NCBI RefSeq assembly: GCF_007829885.1
Contig: NZ_VIWW01000001.1
Location: forward strand, 3,410,001 to 3,474,000
DNA from: Streptomyces brevispora
Lineage (GTDB): Bacteria; Actinomycetota; Actinomycetes; Streptomycetales; Streptomycetaceae
Direction of reading: 5' to 3'
DNA: 64,000 nucleotides
Part shown: positions 15,246 through 24,471 of the stretch, piece after piece
Numbering within the stretch: position 1 is the first letter of the stretch
How the letters are laid out: each line of letters starts with the position of its first letter
Notes under the pieces: model-generated
Seen by the model: the letters and a program-made list of their open reading frames with translations, nothing else
Databases searched by the model: none
Told to the model about the DNA's origin: nothing
Position numbers and translations under genes: made by a program

Positions 15246-16352
15246 TCACTTGTCCGGGCGTACGACACCGAGGATCTCCATCGAGCCCGCCCCCGCGAGC
15301 GTGATGTTCCGGCCGGGGCGCGGGGCGTGCACGATCGCGCCGTCGCCGATGTACATCCCGACGTGCGTGGCGTCGCCGAAGTAGATGATCAGGTCGCCGG
15401 GGCGCATGTCCTTGATGGCGATGTGCGGCAGCTGCCGCCACTGCTCCTGCGAGGTGCGCGGGATCGGATGCCCGGCCGCCGCCCATGCCTGGGACGTCAG
15501 CCCCGAGCAGTCGTACGACTTGGGGCCTTCGTCGCCCCATCCGTACGGCTTGCCGATCTGCGCGGTCGCGTAGGCCACCGCCTCCTTGCCGCTCGCGCTC
15601 GCCTCGCGGTTGATCTCCTTCAGGGCGCCGGAACTCAGCCAGGCGGTCTGGGACTTGTACTCCGCCTGCTGTTCCAGCTCAAGGAGCCGGGCCCGCTCCT
15701 TCTTCTCCAGCCGGGACTCCAGCTTCTTCGCCGCCGCGATCTGTGCGTTGATCTTCTTCTTGGCCTTGGCCTGCTTGACGCGGTTGGCTTCGAGCTTGGT
15801 CCAGTTGGTGCTCGCGTCCTGCGTGTACGTCTTCAGGTCCTCCTGGGTCCTGTTCAGTTCAGCCAGGACCCCCTTGGCGGCCTGCTGGCCCTGGCGGGCC
15901 CGGGTGACCCCGTCCAGGAAGAGCTGCGGGTCGCCGCTGAGCATCAGCTGGGCGCCGGGCGGCAGTCCGGCGTTGCGGTACTGCTCACGGGCCTGGGCGC
16001 CCGCCCTGCTCTTGAGCTCGGCGATCTTCGCCTGGCCCTCGACTATGGCCTGCGCGAGCTTGACGATCTCGCCCGACTGCTTCTCGGCCCGCTCCTCGGC
16101 GAGGAGGTACGCGTCCGTGGCCGCCCCGGCCTCGCGGTACAGGTCGTCGATCTCCGCGCGCACCTCTTCGAGGCTTTTCTTCCCCGATGCCCCCGATGCC
16201 CCCGATGCCCCCGATGCCCCCGATACTCCCGGCATCCCCGGCTGTTCCGGCGCGGGCGGTGCCGGTGCGGCGAAGGCCTGGACCGGTGCGGCCAGTACGG
16301 CCAGCGCGCAGACCAGCGTGATCGCAGCGGCCGCACTGTGGCGTCGGTTCAC
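15246..16352 (-). CDS. Secreted NlpC/P60 peptidoglycan endopeptidase
   Basis: A 368-residue exported protein. A Sec signal peptide ([20 protein letters not shown]...AFAAPAPP) is followed by a linker with Gly-Ser-Ala triplets ([14 protein letters not shown]). A long coiled coil then spans about residues 60-235 ([39 protein letters not shown]). The C-terminal NlpC/P60 domain has the catalytic cysteine in [12 protein letters not shown], the first histidine in [12 protein letters not shown] and the third residue in AIVHAPRPG. Coiled-coil plus NlpC/P60 matches the RipA-type hydrolases that cleave stem peptides during growth and division; the coiled coil usually controls activity. Monocistronic. 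Confidence 0.92.
   Translation of the reverse strand: MNRRHSAAAAITLVCALAVLAAPVQAFAAPAPPAPEQPGMPGVSGASGASGASGASGKKSLEEVRAEIDDLYREAGAATDAYLLAEERAEKQSGEIVKLAQAIVEGQAKIAELKSRAGAQAREQYRNAGLPPGAQLMLSGDPQLFLDGVTRARQGQQAAKGVLAELNRTQEDLKTYTQDASTNWTKLEANRVKQAKAKKKINAQIAAAKKLESRLEKKERARLLELEQQAEYKSQTAWLSSGALKEINREASASGKEAVAYATAQIGKPYGWGDEGPKSYDCSGLTSQAWAAAGHPIPRTSQEQWRQLPHIAIKDMRPGDLIIYFGDATHVGMYIGDGAIVHAPRPGRNITLAGAGSMEILGVVRPDK
16182..16226. repeat. 9-bp tandem repeat inside the NlpC/P60 gene
   Basis: Five units of CCCCGATGC (the last is CCCCGATAC) run from 16182 to 16226. They encode a (Gly-Ala-Ser) linker between signal peptide and coiled coil. Copy number in such exact repeats can vary by slippage without breaking the frame. 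Confidence 0.85.
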
Positions 16353-16591
16353 GAGCTCCCCCTCCGGACAGACCCGAACAGATCTGATTTACCGTCAGTA
16401 ACTTATGGCACCGACGAGATCGTGCCATGCCGTACCGAAAAGCAACAGAGGCTCACACACCTCCGGCAGTTTTCGGCCGGTCGCCGATGCCGCGGACACG
16501 CCCCCGTACCGCCCTTCACGTTCAGGGACGAACGGTGCCCGGCAGGCGTTCCCGGTGGAGGGGGAGTTCCTCCCCGTTCCGGCGTGTCGGG

Positions 16592-17368
16592 CTACTGCCG
16601 GGGCTTCAGTGCCGCCCAGTTCACCGTGACTTCGCCCTGCCGCCACCGCCGGACCCCGTCCGTCAGCGGCCAGTCGCCCGACAGGGCCCGTGCCGCGGTG
16701 ATCCAGCGCTGCCGGGCGCCCAGCGAGGCGTACGGGGCCGCCGCCGCCCAGGCCCGGTCGAAGTCGCGCAGGAACGCGTGCACGGGCTCGCCGGGCACAT
16801 TGCGGTGGATGAGCGCCTTGGGCAGCCGCTCCGCGAGGTCGGACGGCCGGTCGAGGGAGCCGAGCCGGGTCGCGAAGGTCACCGTGCGCGGCCCTTCCGG
16901 GCCCAGCGCCACCCAGACATGGCGGCGCCCGATCTCGTCGCAGGTGCCCTCCACCAGCAGCCCGCCCGGCGCGAGCCGTTCGCACAGCCGCTGCCAGACC
17001 GCGGCGACCTCGCCCTCGTCGTACTGGCGCAGCACGTTCGCCGCCCGGATCAGTACGGGCCGCCGGGGCAGCGGGATCTCGAAGCCGCCGTGCCGGAAGG
17101 TGAGGCCCTCGCGCTCGTACGGCTTCGCCGCGGCGACCCGCTCCGGGGAGATCTCGATGCCGACCACGGTGGTGCGCGGCTCGGCGCCGCGCAGCCGCTC
17201 CAGCAGTTCGACGGCGGTCCAGGGCGCGGCGCCGTACCCGAGGTCGACCGCCACGGGGTCGTCGGCGCGGCGCAGGGCGGGGCCGTGGGTGGCGGCGATC
17301 CAGCGGTCCATGCGGCGCAGCCGGTTCGGGTTGGTGGTCCCGCGGGTCGCGGTGCCGATCGGACGCAT
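16592..17368 (-). CDS. SAM-dependent class I methyltransferase-like protein
   Basis: A 258-residue protein with a Rossmann-fold methyltransferase core: motif [19 protein letters not shown], the acidic end of strand 2 in [34 protein letters not shown] and [19 protein letters not shown]. The C-terminal half ([37 protein letters not shown]) is specific to an actinobacterial family I cannot name more exactly. The ATG at 17368 ([10 protein letters not shown]) is preferred over the leucine/threonine-rich upstream extension. It is divergent from mshA. Substrate unknown. Confidence 0.8.
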   Translation of the reverse strand: MRPIGTATRGTTNPNRLRRMDRWIAATHGPALRRADDPVAVDLGYGAAPWTAVELLERLRGAEPRTTVVGIEISPERVAAAKPYEREGLTFRHGGFEIPLPRRPVLIRAANVLRQYDEGEVAAVWQRLCERLAPGGLLVEGTCDEIGRRHVWVALGPEGPRTVTFATRLGSLDRPSDLAERLPKALIHRNVPGEPVHAFLRDFDRAWAAAAPYASLGARQRWITAARALSGDWPLTDGVRRWRQGEVTVNWAALKPRQ

Positions 17369-17576
17369 GACACAGAGCGTAACGAGGGTCGTGGTGAGTG
17401 GACGCCGCACGGGCGTCGCGGCGACGCGCCGGAAACGCCCTGTAATGATTTGGCAAAGTGGAAATGAAAGGAGGGCTCAGGCTGTTCCAGCCCTTCGAAG
17501 GGACCGTGTGCCCCCTGGCGGGATGCCCCGAACGAGTCGGTGCCCCAGTTGCCCTGAACGAGGAGGACCGGACGAC

Positions 17577-18941
17577 GTGAGCCAGTACGTCTCTCGGCTC
17601 GGCAGCAGCCGTGTCGCACCGCGTCTCAGGTTCCCCGGCGGTTTCTCCGGCTCCTTCCCCGGCGGCCACCGCAAGCCCCGCCGGATCGCGATGCTCTCCG
17701 TGCACACCTCCCCGCTGCACCAGCCGGGGACGGGCGACGCGGGCGGCATGAACGTCTACATCGTGGAGCTGGCCAAGCGCCTCGCCGCGATCAACATCGA
17801 GGTCGAGATCTTCACCCGCTCCACCACCGGCGCGCTGCCGCCGTCGGTCGAGCTGTCGCCCGGCGTCCTGGTCCGCCATGTCGACGCGGGGCCGTACGAG
17901 GGTCTGGCCAAGGAGGAGCTGCCCGCCCAGCTCTGCGCCTTCACGCACGGCGTGATGCAGGCGTGGGCCGGCCAGCGCCCCGGCTACTACGACCTGGTGC
18001 ACTCCCATTACTGGCTCTCCGGCCATGTCGGCTGGCTCGCCGCTCAGCGCTGGGGCGTCCCGCTCGTTCACGCCATGCACACCATGGCGAAGGTCAAGAA
18101 CGCGTCGCTCGCCGAGGGCGACACCCCCGAACCCGCCGCCCGGGTCATCGGCGAGACCCAGATCGTCAGCGCGGCCGACCGGCTGATCGCGAACACCGCG
18201 GAGGAGGCGGACGAGCTCGTCCGCTTCTACGAGGCCGATCCCCGGGCCGTGGCCGTCGTCCACCCCGGCGTCAACCTGGAACGCTTCCGCCCGGCCGACG
18301 GGCGGGCCGCGGCGCGGGCCCGGCTGGGGCTTCCGCGGGACGCTCTGGTCCCGCTCTTCGCGGGCCGCATCCAGCCGCTGAAGGCCCCGGACGTGCTGCT
18401 GCGCGCCGTCGCCGTCCTGCTGGACCGTGAGCCCTCGCTGCGGTCGCGCATCGTCGTGCCGGTGGTCGGCGGCCCCAGCGGCAGCGGGCTCGCCAAGCCG
18501 GAGGGGCTGCACAAGCTGGCCGCCCGGCTCGGCATCGCGGACGTCGTGCGGTTCCACCCGCCGGTCGGGCAGGACCAGCTCGCCGACTGGTTCCGGGCCG
18601 CGTCCGTGCTGGTCATGCCCTCGTACAGCGAGTCCTTCGGCCTGGTCGCCATCGAGGCCCAGGCGGCCGGCACCCCGGTCGTCGCGGCGTCCGTGGGCGG
18701 GCTGCCGGTGGCGGTGCGGGACGGGGTCAGCGGCTTCCTGATCCCCGGCCACGACCCGGAGGCGTACGCGGAGGCGCTGGGGCGCTTCGCGGACGCGCCG
18801 GAGCTGGTCGCCCGGATGGGCGGCGCGGCCGCCGCACACGCCCAGCGGTTCGGCTGGGACACGGCTGCGGCGGCGACCGCGGACGTGTACACGGAGGCGA
18901 TACAGGAACACCGCCGACGGGTGCGGTCGCGCCACGCGTGA
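17577..18941 (+). CDS. mshA: D-inositol-3-phosphate glycosyltransferase
   Basis: A 454-residue GT-B fold, family 4 retaining glycosyltransferase. It catalyses the first step of mycothiol synthesis, transferring GlcNAc from UDP-GlcNAc to inositol-3-phosphate. Diagnostic motifs are [20 protein letters not shown] followed by [55 protein letters not shown], the nucleotide-sugar region [14 protein letters not shown] and [20 protein letters not shown] with the E-x7-E motif. The GTG start has AGGAGG about 11 bases upstream. The first 35 residues are a Gly/Ser/Pro-rich extension. It is followed by a YbjN gene, the order I remember from S. coelicolor (SCO4204-SCO4205). Confidence 0.95.
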   Translation: MSQYVSRLGSSRVAPRLRFPGGFSGSFPGGHRKPRRIAMLSVHTSPLHQPGTGDAGGMNVYIVELAKRLAAINIEVEIFTRSTTGALPPSVELSPGVLVRHVDAGPYEGLAKEELPAQLCAFTHGVMQAWAGQRPGYYDLVHSHYWLSGHVGWLAAQRWGVPLVHAMHTMAKVKNASLAEGDTPEPAARVIGETQIVSAADRLIANTAEEADELVRFYEADPRAVAVVHPGVNLERFRPADGRAAARARLGLPRDALVPLFAGRIQPLKAPDVLLRAVAVLLDREPSLRSRIVVPVVGGPSGSGLAKPEGLHKLAARLGIADVVRFHPPVGQDQLADWFRAASVLVMPSYSESFGLVAIEAQAAGTPVVAASVGGLPVAVRDGVSGFLIPGHDPEAYAEALGRFADAPELVARMGGAAAAHAQRFGWDTAAAATADVYTEAIQEHRRRVRSRHA

Positions 18942-19035
18942 GGCGGCGGGGGCAGGGACGCCCCGGGTGAGGGGCGTCCTGCGTGACAGGCGTCCTCCGC
19001 GAGGGGCGCCGTACGGCCTCGATCGCCGGACGGCC

Positions 19036-19170
19036 TCGGAGCGGCCACCCGCCTGTGTCCCCTCCGACCCGGCGTACGCCCGGCCCCTCCCTCCCGACGT
19101 ACGCCCGTCCCCTCCGATCCGACGCACGCCCGGAACGTGGCGGCCACCCTCCGTCCCCTCCCGACGCATG
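19036..19170. repeat. Degenerate CGTACGCCCG/CCCCTCC repeats between mshA and ybjN
   Basis: The spacer after mshA contains at least three diverged copies of a roughly 25-30-base unit built from GACGTACGCCCG and CCCCTCC blocks. It contains no gene. The last copy runs into the region just upstream of the YbjN start. Confidence 0.5.
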
Positions 19171-19200
19171 CCCGGACCACGGCTGACGTACGCTCGGTCC

Positions 19201-19710
19201 ATGGCTGACGTACCCGGTGAAGTGGCGACGACGCAGGTCATCGAGGCGACGCTCAACGACGCCGGGCTCGACTGGGAGAGCCCCGCGCCCGGGAGTTACG
19301 TCGTCCAGCTGCCCGGCACCCGCAAGCTCTCCACCACCTGCTCGCTGCTCGTCGGCAAGCACTCGCTCTCCCTCAACGCCTTCGTCATCCGGCACCCCGA
19401 CGAGAACGACGCGGCGGTGCACCGCTGGCTGCTGGAGCACAACCTCCGCCTCTTCGGCGTGAGTTACGCCGTCGACTCGCTCGGGGACGTCTACCTCGTC
19501 GGCAAGCTGCCGCTCTCCGTGGTCACCCCCAAGGAGCTGGACCGGCTGCTCGGCACGGTCCTGGAGGCCGCCGACGGCGCCTTCAACCCCCTCCTGGAAC
19601 TCGGTTTCGCGAGCGCGATCCGTAAGGAGTACGAGTGGCGGGTCTCGCGCGGCGAGTCCACGCGGAACCTGGACGCGTTCACGCATCTGACTCAGCGCCC
19701 CACCGGCTGA
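19201..19710 (+). CDS. YbjN domain-containing protein
   Basis: A 169-residue soluble protein with the YbjN fold (type III secretion chaperone-like). Visible features are VIEATLNDAGLDWESPAPGS, VVQLPGTRKLSTTCSLLVG, LNAFVIRHPDENDAAVHRWL, LGDVYLVGKLPLSVV and the late DRLLGTVLEAADGAFNPLLE. YbjN proteins in actinobacteria often accompany mycothiol or cell-wall genes; the molecular role is not settled. The ATG at 19201 begins MADVPGEVATTQ. It directly follows mshA, 259 bases downstream, in the order I recall from other Streptomyces, where gpmA comes next. Here 4.7 kb of other genes intervene. Confidence 0.88.
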   Translation: MADVPGEVATTQVIEATLNDAGLDWESPAPGSYVVQLPGTRKLSTTCSLLVGKHSLSLNAFVIRHPDENDAAVHRWLLEHNLRLFGVSYAVDSLGDVYLVGKLPLSVVTPKELDRLLGTVLEAADGAFNPLLELGFASAIRKEYEWRVSRGESTRNLDAFTHLTQRPTG

Positions 19711-19888
19711 CGCTCACCAACTGAGCCTCACCACCGGGCGGTTCCCCGCCCTAACGCGGTTTCCGGCCCGCACATTGCTCGAAGATTCCAAGGCGCACGA
19801 CTCTTTCGCCGCGCTGGGGGCCCATGGCATGCTCACCGCCGACGCAGACATGAACGTCGTTCACATCCATGAAAGGCGGATCGGGCTC

Positions 19889-21613
19889 ATGGCGACCATG
19901 GGGAACATCAGCAGGCGTGGACTGCTCGGCAGTGCTGTGGCCGTCGCCGCAGCCGCGGCCACCGGAGCGGCCGACGGCGGGACGGCGTTCGCGGCGGGCG
20001 GCGACACCGCGACCCGCGCCGCGGCCGGTGCGGGCGGCAGACCGCAGACCAGCCCGCTCTGGCGGGAATTCACCGCGGCACCCTTCACCCACCCGCAGAT
20101 CCCGTTCATCGGCCGGGCCGGCTACCGAGGCGGCTCCGACCTCCCCCGCCACCGCACCAGCCACGGCTTCACCGCCAACGTCCTGCACTACGGCGCGAAG
20201 CCGGACAACTCCGCCGACGCCGCCCCCGCGATCAACCGTGCCATCGCCGCCGCCGGAGAGCGCGGCGGCGGCACGGTGCTCATCCCCGAGGGCACGTACC
20301 GCATCGACGACATCATCCGCATCGGGCACAGCGACGTCGTCGTGCGTGGCGCGGGCAGCGGCCGCACCACGCTGCACGCGACCAGGAACCTCACCGAACT
20401 GATCGGCGTCTACGGCAGCCGGTACGGCGGCGACAAGTCCAGCTGGTCCTGGGCCGGCGGGCTCATCTGGCTCTGCCCCAAGGACCGTTGGACCTCACTC
20501 ACCGACGCCATCAAGGCGAAGGACTGGCCCTTCGAGGGATGGACCGGCAACAAGCGCGACGAGTGGCGCACCCTGACCACCGTCGCCCCCGCCCGCCTCG
20601 GCGACCGCACGATCACCGTCGACGACACCCGCGAGCTGAAGCGCGGCGCACTCGTCCTGCTCCGCCTCGCCGACGACTCCGCGCACACCCTCCTGGAGCA
20701 CATGGCGGGCGGCGGCCCGGGCCCGCAGGCGTACTACTGGGACGACAAGACGAAGCTGACCTCGTACGTCCCCTACGAATGGCCGGTCCGCATCACCGCC
20801 GTGCACGGCCGCAGGGTCACCCTGGAGCGCCCCCTCCCGCTCGACGTCCGCCCCGAGTGGGACCCCCGGCTCACCACCCTCGCCGCGCCGCTCACCGGGT
20901 CGGGCGTCGAGGGGCTCACGCTCGAAGCGGTCGAGACCCCGCAGTCGCAGCACCTGCTCGACCAGGGGTACAACGGCGTCGCGTTCCAGTGCGCGTACGA
21001 CTGCTGGGCGGACGACATCACCGTCCGCCACGTCGACAACGGCTTCGGCCTCATCGGCGCGTCCGCCTGCACCCTGCGGCGCACGAAGGTCGCGGGCCGC
21101 GGCTCGCACCACCCGTACTACTGCCGCGAGGGCTCGCACGACAACCTGATCGAGGACTTCACCATCGAGCAGCGCACCGTCCCGGCACCCGCCGGGACCC
21201 AACTGCACGGCATCAACGTCGAGGGCCTGTCCAGCTACAACGTCTGGTCACGCGGTGCGATGGAGATGGGCACGTTCGACTCGCACCGCGGGATGCCGTT
21301 CGCCAACGTCCGCACCGACATCACCGTCAACAACAACGGGCGGCACGGCGGCGACGCGAGCGCCGGACCGCTGTTCGGCGCCCGCTTCACGCACTGGAAC
21401 ATCCGGGTCACCAACGGCAGGGCCGGCCTGATGCGGATCGACGGCCTCGCCCCCTGCAGCGCGAGTGTCGGCGTCAGCGAGGTGACGGAGTTCGACCAGA
21501 TCGACGTCCCCGACTTCACCGGCGACCTGCACACCCGCCTGGAGGCGTACGGCACTCCGGAAGCCGTCCGCCCGCAGAACCTGCACGACGCCCAACGGGC
21601 CCTGCCGCGCTGA
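19889..21613 (+). CDS. Tat-exported pectate-lyase/GH28-like beta-helix protein
   Basis: A 574-residue protein with a twin-arginine signal (NISRRGLLGSAVAVAAAAAT, cleavage likely after AFA). Next comes a pectate-lyase superfamily N-terminal segment (NVLHYGAKPDNSADAAPAIN, GGGTVLIPEGTYRIDDIIRI, VVVRGAGSGRTTLHATRN). The C-terminal right-handed beta-helix coils are interrupted by Trp-rich insertions (WSWAGGLIWLCPKDRW). The first coil is typical of glycoside hydrolase family 28-related and phage tailspike enzymes. Later coils include CWADDITVRHVDNGFGLIG and GRGSHHPYYCREGSHDNLIE. It is probably a secreted polysaccharide-acting enzyme, but the substrate is not predictable. GGCGGA lies eight bases before the ATG; an earlier ATG at 19850 lacks a signal sequence. 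Confidence 0.8.
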   Translation: MATMGNISRRGLLGSAVAVAAAAATGAADGGTAFAAGGDTATRAAAGAGGRPQTSPLWREFTAAPFTHPQIPFIGRAGYRGGSDLPRHRTSHGFTANVLHYGAKPDNSADAAPAINRAIAAAGERGGGTVLIPEGTYRIDDIIRIGHSDVVVRGAGSGRTTLHATRNLTELIGVYGSRYGGDKSSWSWAGGLIWLCPKDRWTSLTDAIKAKDWPFEGWTGNKRDEWRTLTTVAPARLGDRTITVDDTRELKRGALVLLRLADDSAHTLLEHMAGGGPGPQAYYWDDKTKLTSYVPYEWPVRITAVHGRRVTLERPLPLDVRPEWDPRLTTLAAPLTGSGVEGLTLEAVETPQSQHLLDQGYNGVAFQCAYDCWADDITVRHVDNGFGLIGASACTLRRTKVAGRGSHHPYYCREGSHDNLIEDFTIEQRTVPAPAGTQLHGINVEGLSSYNVWSRGAMEMGTFDSHRGMPFANVRTDITVNNNGRHGGDASAGPLFGARFTHWNIRVTNGRAGLMRIDGLAPCSASVGVSEVTEFDQIDVPDFTGDLHTRLEAYGTPEAVRPQNLHDAQRALPR

Positions 21614-21646
21614 CGAACCGCACTCCCCGAGCCGTCGGTGCTGCGG

Positions 21647-22663
21647 TCACCCCCCGGCCCGCAGCGCCGACTCCACCTCGACGAGGGCCGCTTCGAGCCG
21701 CGGCGCCACCTCGTTCCACGTCCACTCCAGGTCCTCCCCGGTTGTCCCGCGGGGAACTGTCTCCACCAGCATGATCAGGTAGAGGTACGAGCGGTAGAGC
21801 GCGAGCCGCAGCCGCAGGGAGTCCCCGAACTCCACCGGCCCGCCCGTCGCCGACGCGTAACCGGCGAGGAAGTCCTTGTCCTCCTCGATGTCCCCGAAGA
21901 GGGCGAGCGAGACGAAGTCGGCGGCCGGGTCCCCCCAGAACATCCGCTCCCCGTCGATGATCCCGCCGATCCGCCGCGCCCCCGGCTCCCCGGCGACCAG
22001 GATGTTGCCCTGCCACAGGTCGAAGTGGACCAGGGCCGGGCGCGTGACGTCCGCCAGTACGTACGAGGCGGCGCCGAGCAGTCCGCGGATGTCCGGCACC
22101 GCGCGCGGCAGCCTCGCCGCGTAGGTCAGCGCGTCGTCCAGCACGGCGTCGGTCATCGTGGTGAACGCCCGGCGCCAGGTGGACGCCAACGGGCCCAGGG
22201 CCGCTGACGGGTAGCCGAATCCGCCGGGACCCGGGACGGTGTGCAGGCGGCCGACGGCCCGGCCGAGGTCCTCGCGCAGTCGCTGCTCCTCCCCGTCGGC
22301 CATCGAGTCGGTGAGCTCGTGCCAGGGCTGCCCGGGACACGCCGTCATGATCACGTACGCGCCCTCGGGGGCGGCCGCGTCGAGCCCGCTGTGCACGACG
22401 CGGGGGACCGCGGTCCGGTCGGCGAGGCCGGCCGCCGCGCTGCAGAAGGCGACCTCGTTGACCAACAGGTCGCGCTCGTAACCGAGTTGTGCCCCGGCGG
22501 CCACAGGTGGCGGTATCTTCACCACCCACTCCCGGCCATCGGTGAGCCATACCCGGGTCACGGCGTTGTACGTGCCGCCGGTGAGCGGGTCGTACGAGGA
22601 GATCAGCTTCGGTGGCACCCGCACGGAACCGAGCACGGCGGACAGGGCGGAATCGATCGGCAT
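21647..22663 (-). CDS. Aminoglycoside phosphotransferase-fold kinase
   Basis: A 338-residue protein-kinase-like small-molecule phosphotransferase. Features in order are the nucleotide loop YDPLTGGTYNAVTRVWL, the lysine in EWVVKIPP, Brenner's motif LVHFDLWQGNILVAG with the catalytic Asp, and IGGIIDGERMFWGDPAADFV with the metal-binding Asp. The C-terminal helices carry LRLRLALYRSYLYLIMLVE. The family phosphorylates antibiotics, choline, fructosamines and other small molecules; the target is unknown here. GAAGGGGT precedes the ATG. It is convergent with the beta-helix gene. Confidence 0.85.
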   Translation of the reverse strand: MPIDSALSAVLGSVRVPPKLISSYDPLTGGTYNAVTRVWLTDGREWVVKIPPPVAAGAQLGYERDLLVNEVAFCSAAAGLADRTAVPRVVHSGLDAAAPEGAYVIMTACPGQPWHELTDSMADGEEQRLREDLGRAVGRLHTVPGPGGFGYPSAALGPLASTWRRAFTTMTDAVLDDALTYAARLPRAVPDIRGLLGAASYVLADVTRPALVHFDLWQGNILVAGEPGARRIGGIIDGERMFWGDPAADFVSLALFGDIEEDKDFLAGYASATGGPVEFGDSLRLRLALYRSYLYLIMLVETVPRGTTGEDLEWTWNEVAPRLEAALVEVESALRAGG

Positions 22664-22910
22664 CAGCGGACCCCTTCGAGCGTTCACCCCGGGACGTGCT
22701 GCTGCCGGCCGGAGCGAATGCCCAGCTCAGGGCGTTCTCGGAGTGATCACGACGTCGTTACGATCTGGTCAGGTTCCCGGTTTGACGGATTGCCAAACCA
22801 TGGCCAACTCATAGAGTTGGCATTACCCCCACGAACTTCTCGGCCGCGTCGACCTCGGCGTCGGCTGCTTTCGTGCGGGTGAAATCGTCTTGATACAGAA
22901 GGATTTGGGC

Positions 22911-23693
22911 ATGCGACCCACCGCCATACGCCGTACCGCTGTTGCCGCCACCGTGATGTCCCTGGCCCTGCTCACCGCGTCCTGCGGTTCGGACACGGCG
23001 GACAAGGGCAGCGGTGACAAGGGCAAGGCGGACGCAACCGCTTCGGCCAAGCCCGCCGCCGCCAAGGCGCTGACCGCGGCCGAGCTGGAGAAGGCCTCGC
23101 TCGCCCAGGGCGACGTCAAGGGCCACAAGATCACAAAGGCCGGCCCCGCCGACGCCGTCGCCGCCGGTGACGTCACCGCGGACAAGGCGGCCTGCGATGT
23201 CTTCGCCGACGCCCTGATGGGCGTCAAGGCCGGCTCACCCGCCGCGTCCACCCAGCGCAAGGTGATGAGCGAGCCGAAGAAGGGCGGCGACAAGGACAGC
23301 GCCGACCCCGAGAAGGCGTTCAAGGCCGCGTTCGACATCACGACGACGCTCGCCACGCTCTCCTCCTACGAGGGCAAGGGTGCCGAGGAGACGCTGACCG
23401 CTCTGCGGACCGCCGGGACCGAGTGCGCGTCCGGCTTCACGCTGAAGGCGGCCGGAGCCAAGCAGAAGGTCGTCAAGATCACGGAGGAGCAGGTCAAGGG
23501 CGGCGAGGACGCCGCCGCCTGGACGGTGGCGATCGAGGCGGAGGGCGAGAAGAACACGATGAAGCTCGCGCAGGTCCGCCAGGGCGGCACGGTCGCCTCG
23601 TTCTCCTCGTTCAACCTGGCCGCGGCCTCCTCCGGCGGCGACTTCGAGCTGCCGACCGCTGTCATCGACGCGCAGGTCGCCAAGCTGGGCTGA
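22911..23693 (+). CDS. Secreted lipoprotein of unknown function
   Basis: A 260-residue lipoprotein. The signal peptide ends in the lipobox LLTASC (signal MSLALLTASCGSDTADKG), and a Lys/Ala/Asp-rich linker follows. The mature domain (LTAAELEKASLAQGDVKGHK, ACDVFADALMGVKAGSPAAS, WTVAIEAEGEKNTMKLAQVR, AAASSGGDFELPTAVIDAQV) resembles the LppX/PknH-sensor-like lipoproteins common in Streptomyces, but I cannot assign a named family. AGAAGGA lies eight bases before the ATG. It is monocistronic, and the protein is expected on the outer face of the membrane. Confidence 0.8.
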   Translation: MRPTAIRRTAVAATVMSLALLTASCGSDTADKGSGDKGKADATASAKPAAAKALTAAELEKASLAQGDVKGHKITKAGPADAVAAGDVTADKAACDVFADALMGVKAGSPAASTQRKVMSEPKKGGDKDSADPEKAFKAAFDITTTLATLSSYEGKGAEETLTALRTAGTECASGFTLKAAGAKQKVVKITEEQVKGGEDAAAWTVAIEAEGEKNTMKLAQVRQGGTVASFSSFNLAAASSGGDFELPTAVIDAQVAKLG

Positions 23694-23700
23694 GCCCCGG

Positions 23701-23943
23701 TCAGGGCAGCGGGACGAGCCGCACCACGGTGACGGTCAGGACCGATCCGGACACGTAATAGAGCACGATCGCCCCGGCGACGGTGGCCTCACGGCGATCG
23801 TGCTCCTCCTTGACGGGGGACGACCCGTGCCCGTACGGCTCACGCCCGAGCGTGCGCGCCATCTCGTCCCGGAACGTGTTGCCGTCCCGCATCTTGGCCA
23901 GGGTGTCGTCGGCGGGCGGAGCGTAGGAGATCCGGAAACTCAA
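23701..23943 (-). CDS. RelE/ParE-like toxin (putative)
   Basis: An 80-residue basic protein: FRISYAPPADDTLAKMRDGN, then GREPYGHGSSPVKEEHDRRE and VAGAIVLYYVSGSVLTVTVV. Size, the terminal IVLYYVSGSVLTVTVVRL strand pair (typical of the ParE/RelE barrel, normally followed by R-x2) and an antitoxin-like gene upstream all support a type II toxin. The likely start is a TTG whose last two bases overlap the stop codon of the upstream gene (TTGA), so translation is coupled. Toxicity and target (mRNA or gyrase) cannot be told. Confidence 0.6.
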   Translation of the reverse strand: MSFRISYAPPADDTLAKMRDGNTFRDEMARTLGREPYGHGSSPVKEEHDRREATVAGAIVLYYVSGSVLTVTVVRLVPLP

Positions 23944-24188
23944 GCGACGCTCCGCCTCTCGGCCTCGTCGCGCGCCAGCCGGTCCAGGATCCGCTCGGCC
24001 TCCGGATCGGGTACGGCCTCCAGCATCCAGTGCCGCATCACGGCCTGGATCTCATGTACCCCGGCCTCGTTGATGGCACGGTCGAAGTCCTCGCGTCTCA
24101 CCTCGGGCAGGGCGGCGCGAATGGCCGGGATGCTGTTGGGCACCTCGACCTCCGCACCGCCGACAAAGGTCTTCAGGGGCTCACCCAT
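23940..24188 (-). CDS. Antitoxin-like DUF6247-type protein
   Basis: An 82-residue acidic protein starting MGEPLKTFVGGAEVEVPN. The middle (IPAIRAALPEVRREDFDRAI, VHEIQAVMRHWMLEAVPDPE) matches what I know as DUF6247, small actinobacterial proteins found upstream of ParE/RelE toxins. The stop overlaps the toxin start, indicating an antitoxin-toxin operon. No ribbon-helix-helix is obvious, so the DNA-binding mode, if any, is unclear. Confidence 0.6.
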   Translation of the reverse strand: MGEPLKTFVGGAEVEVPNSIPAIRAALPEVRREDFDRAINEAGVHEIQAVMRHWMLEAVPDPEAERILDRLARDEAERRSVA

Positions 24189-24420
24189 GGTTGCTCTCCC
24201 CGCTCTCCTTGCTCTCCCGTCACGTTATCGGCTGCGGCGCGGTGCGCGGCCTGCCGGACGGGCAAAATCATGGCGGCCCGCTCCGCTCGATGCGCCCTCG
24301 CACGTGAACCGGACGGGTGGGAGCGTGCGCTGAGCCCCGACGGGACGGGACGGACACGGTGCAGCACGCCCCGCTTGACGGTTGTGACCCCGCCCGTTCG
24401 CGGCCCCCGGGTACGCACAA

Positions 24421-24455
24421 GGCCCCTACGCGCGGCAAGTTCGCGGGTGGGGGCC
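24421..24455 (-). terminator. Terminator of gpmA
   Basis: GGCCCC plus ACGCG on the left (24421-24432) pairs with CGCG plus GGGGGCC on the right (24442-24455) around a 9-nt loop, with small bulges. It lies 16 bases past the gpmA stop. Confidence 0.5.
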
Positions 24456-24471
24456 TCGGTCGTGCGAGCTG

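Noticed and set aside
16395..19256. Very long minus-strand open frame across mshA
   Set aside because: It is antisense to mshA and a methyltransferase gene. It is Arg/Gly/Pro-rich with no family motif, an effect of high GC content.
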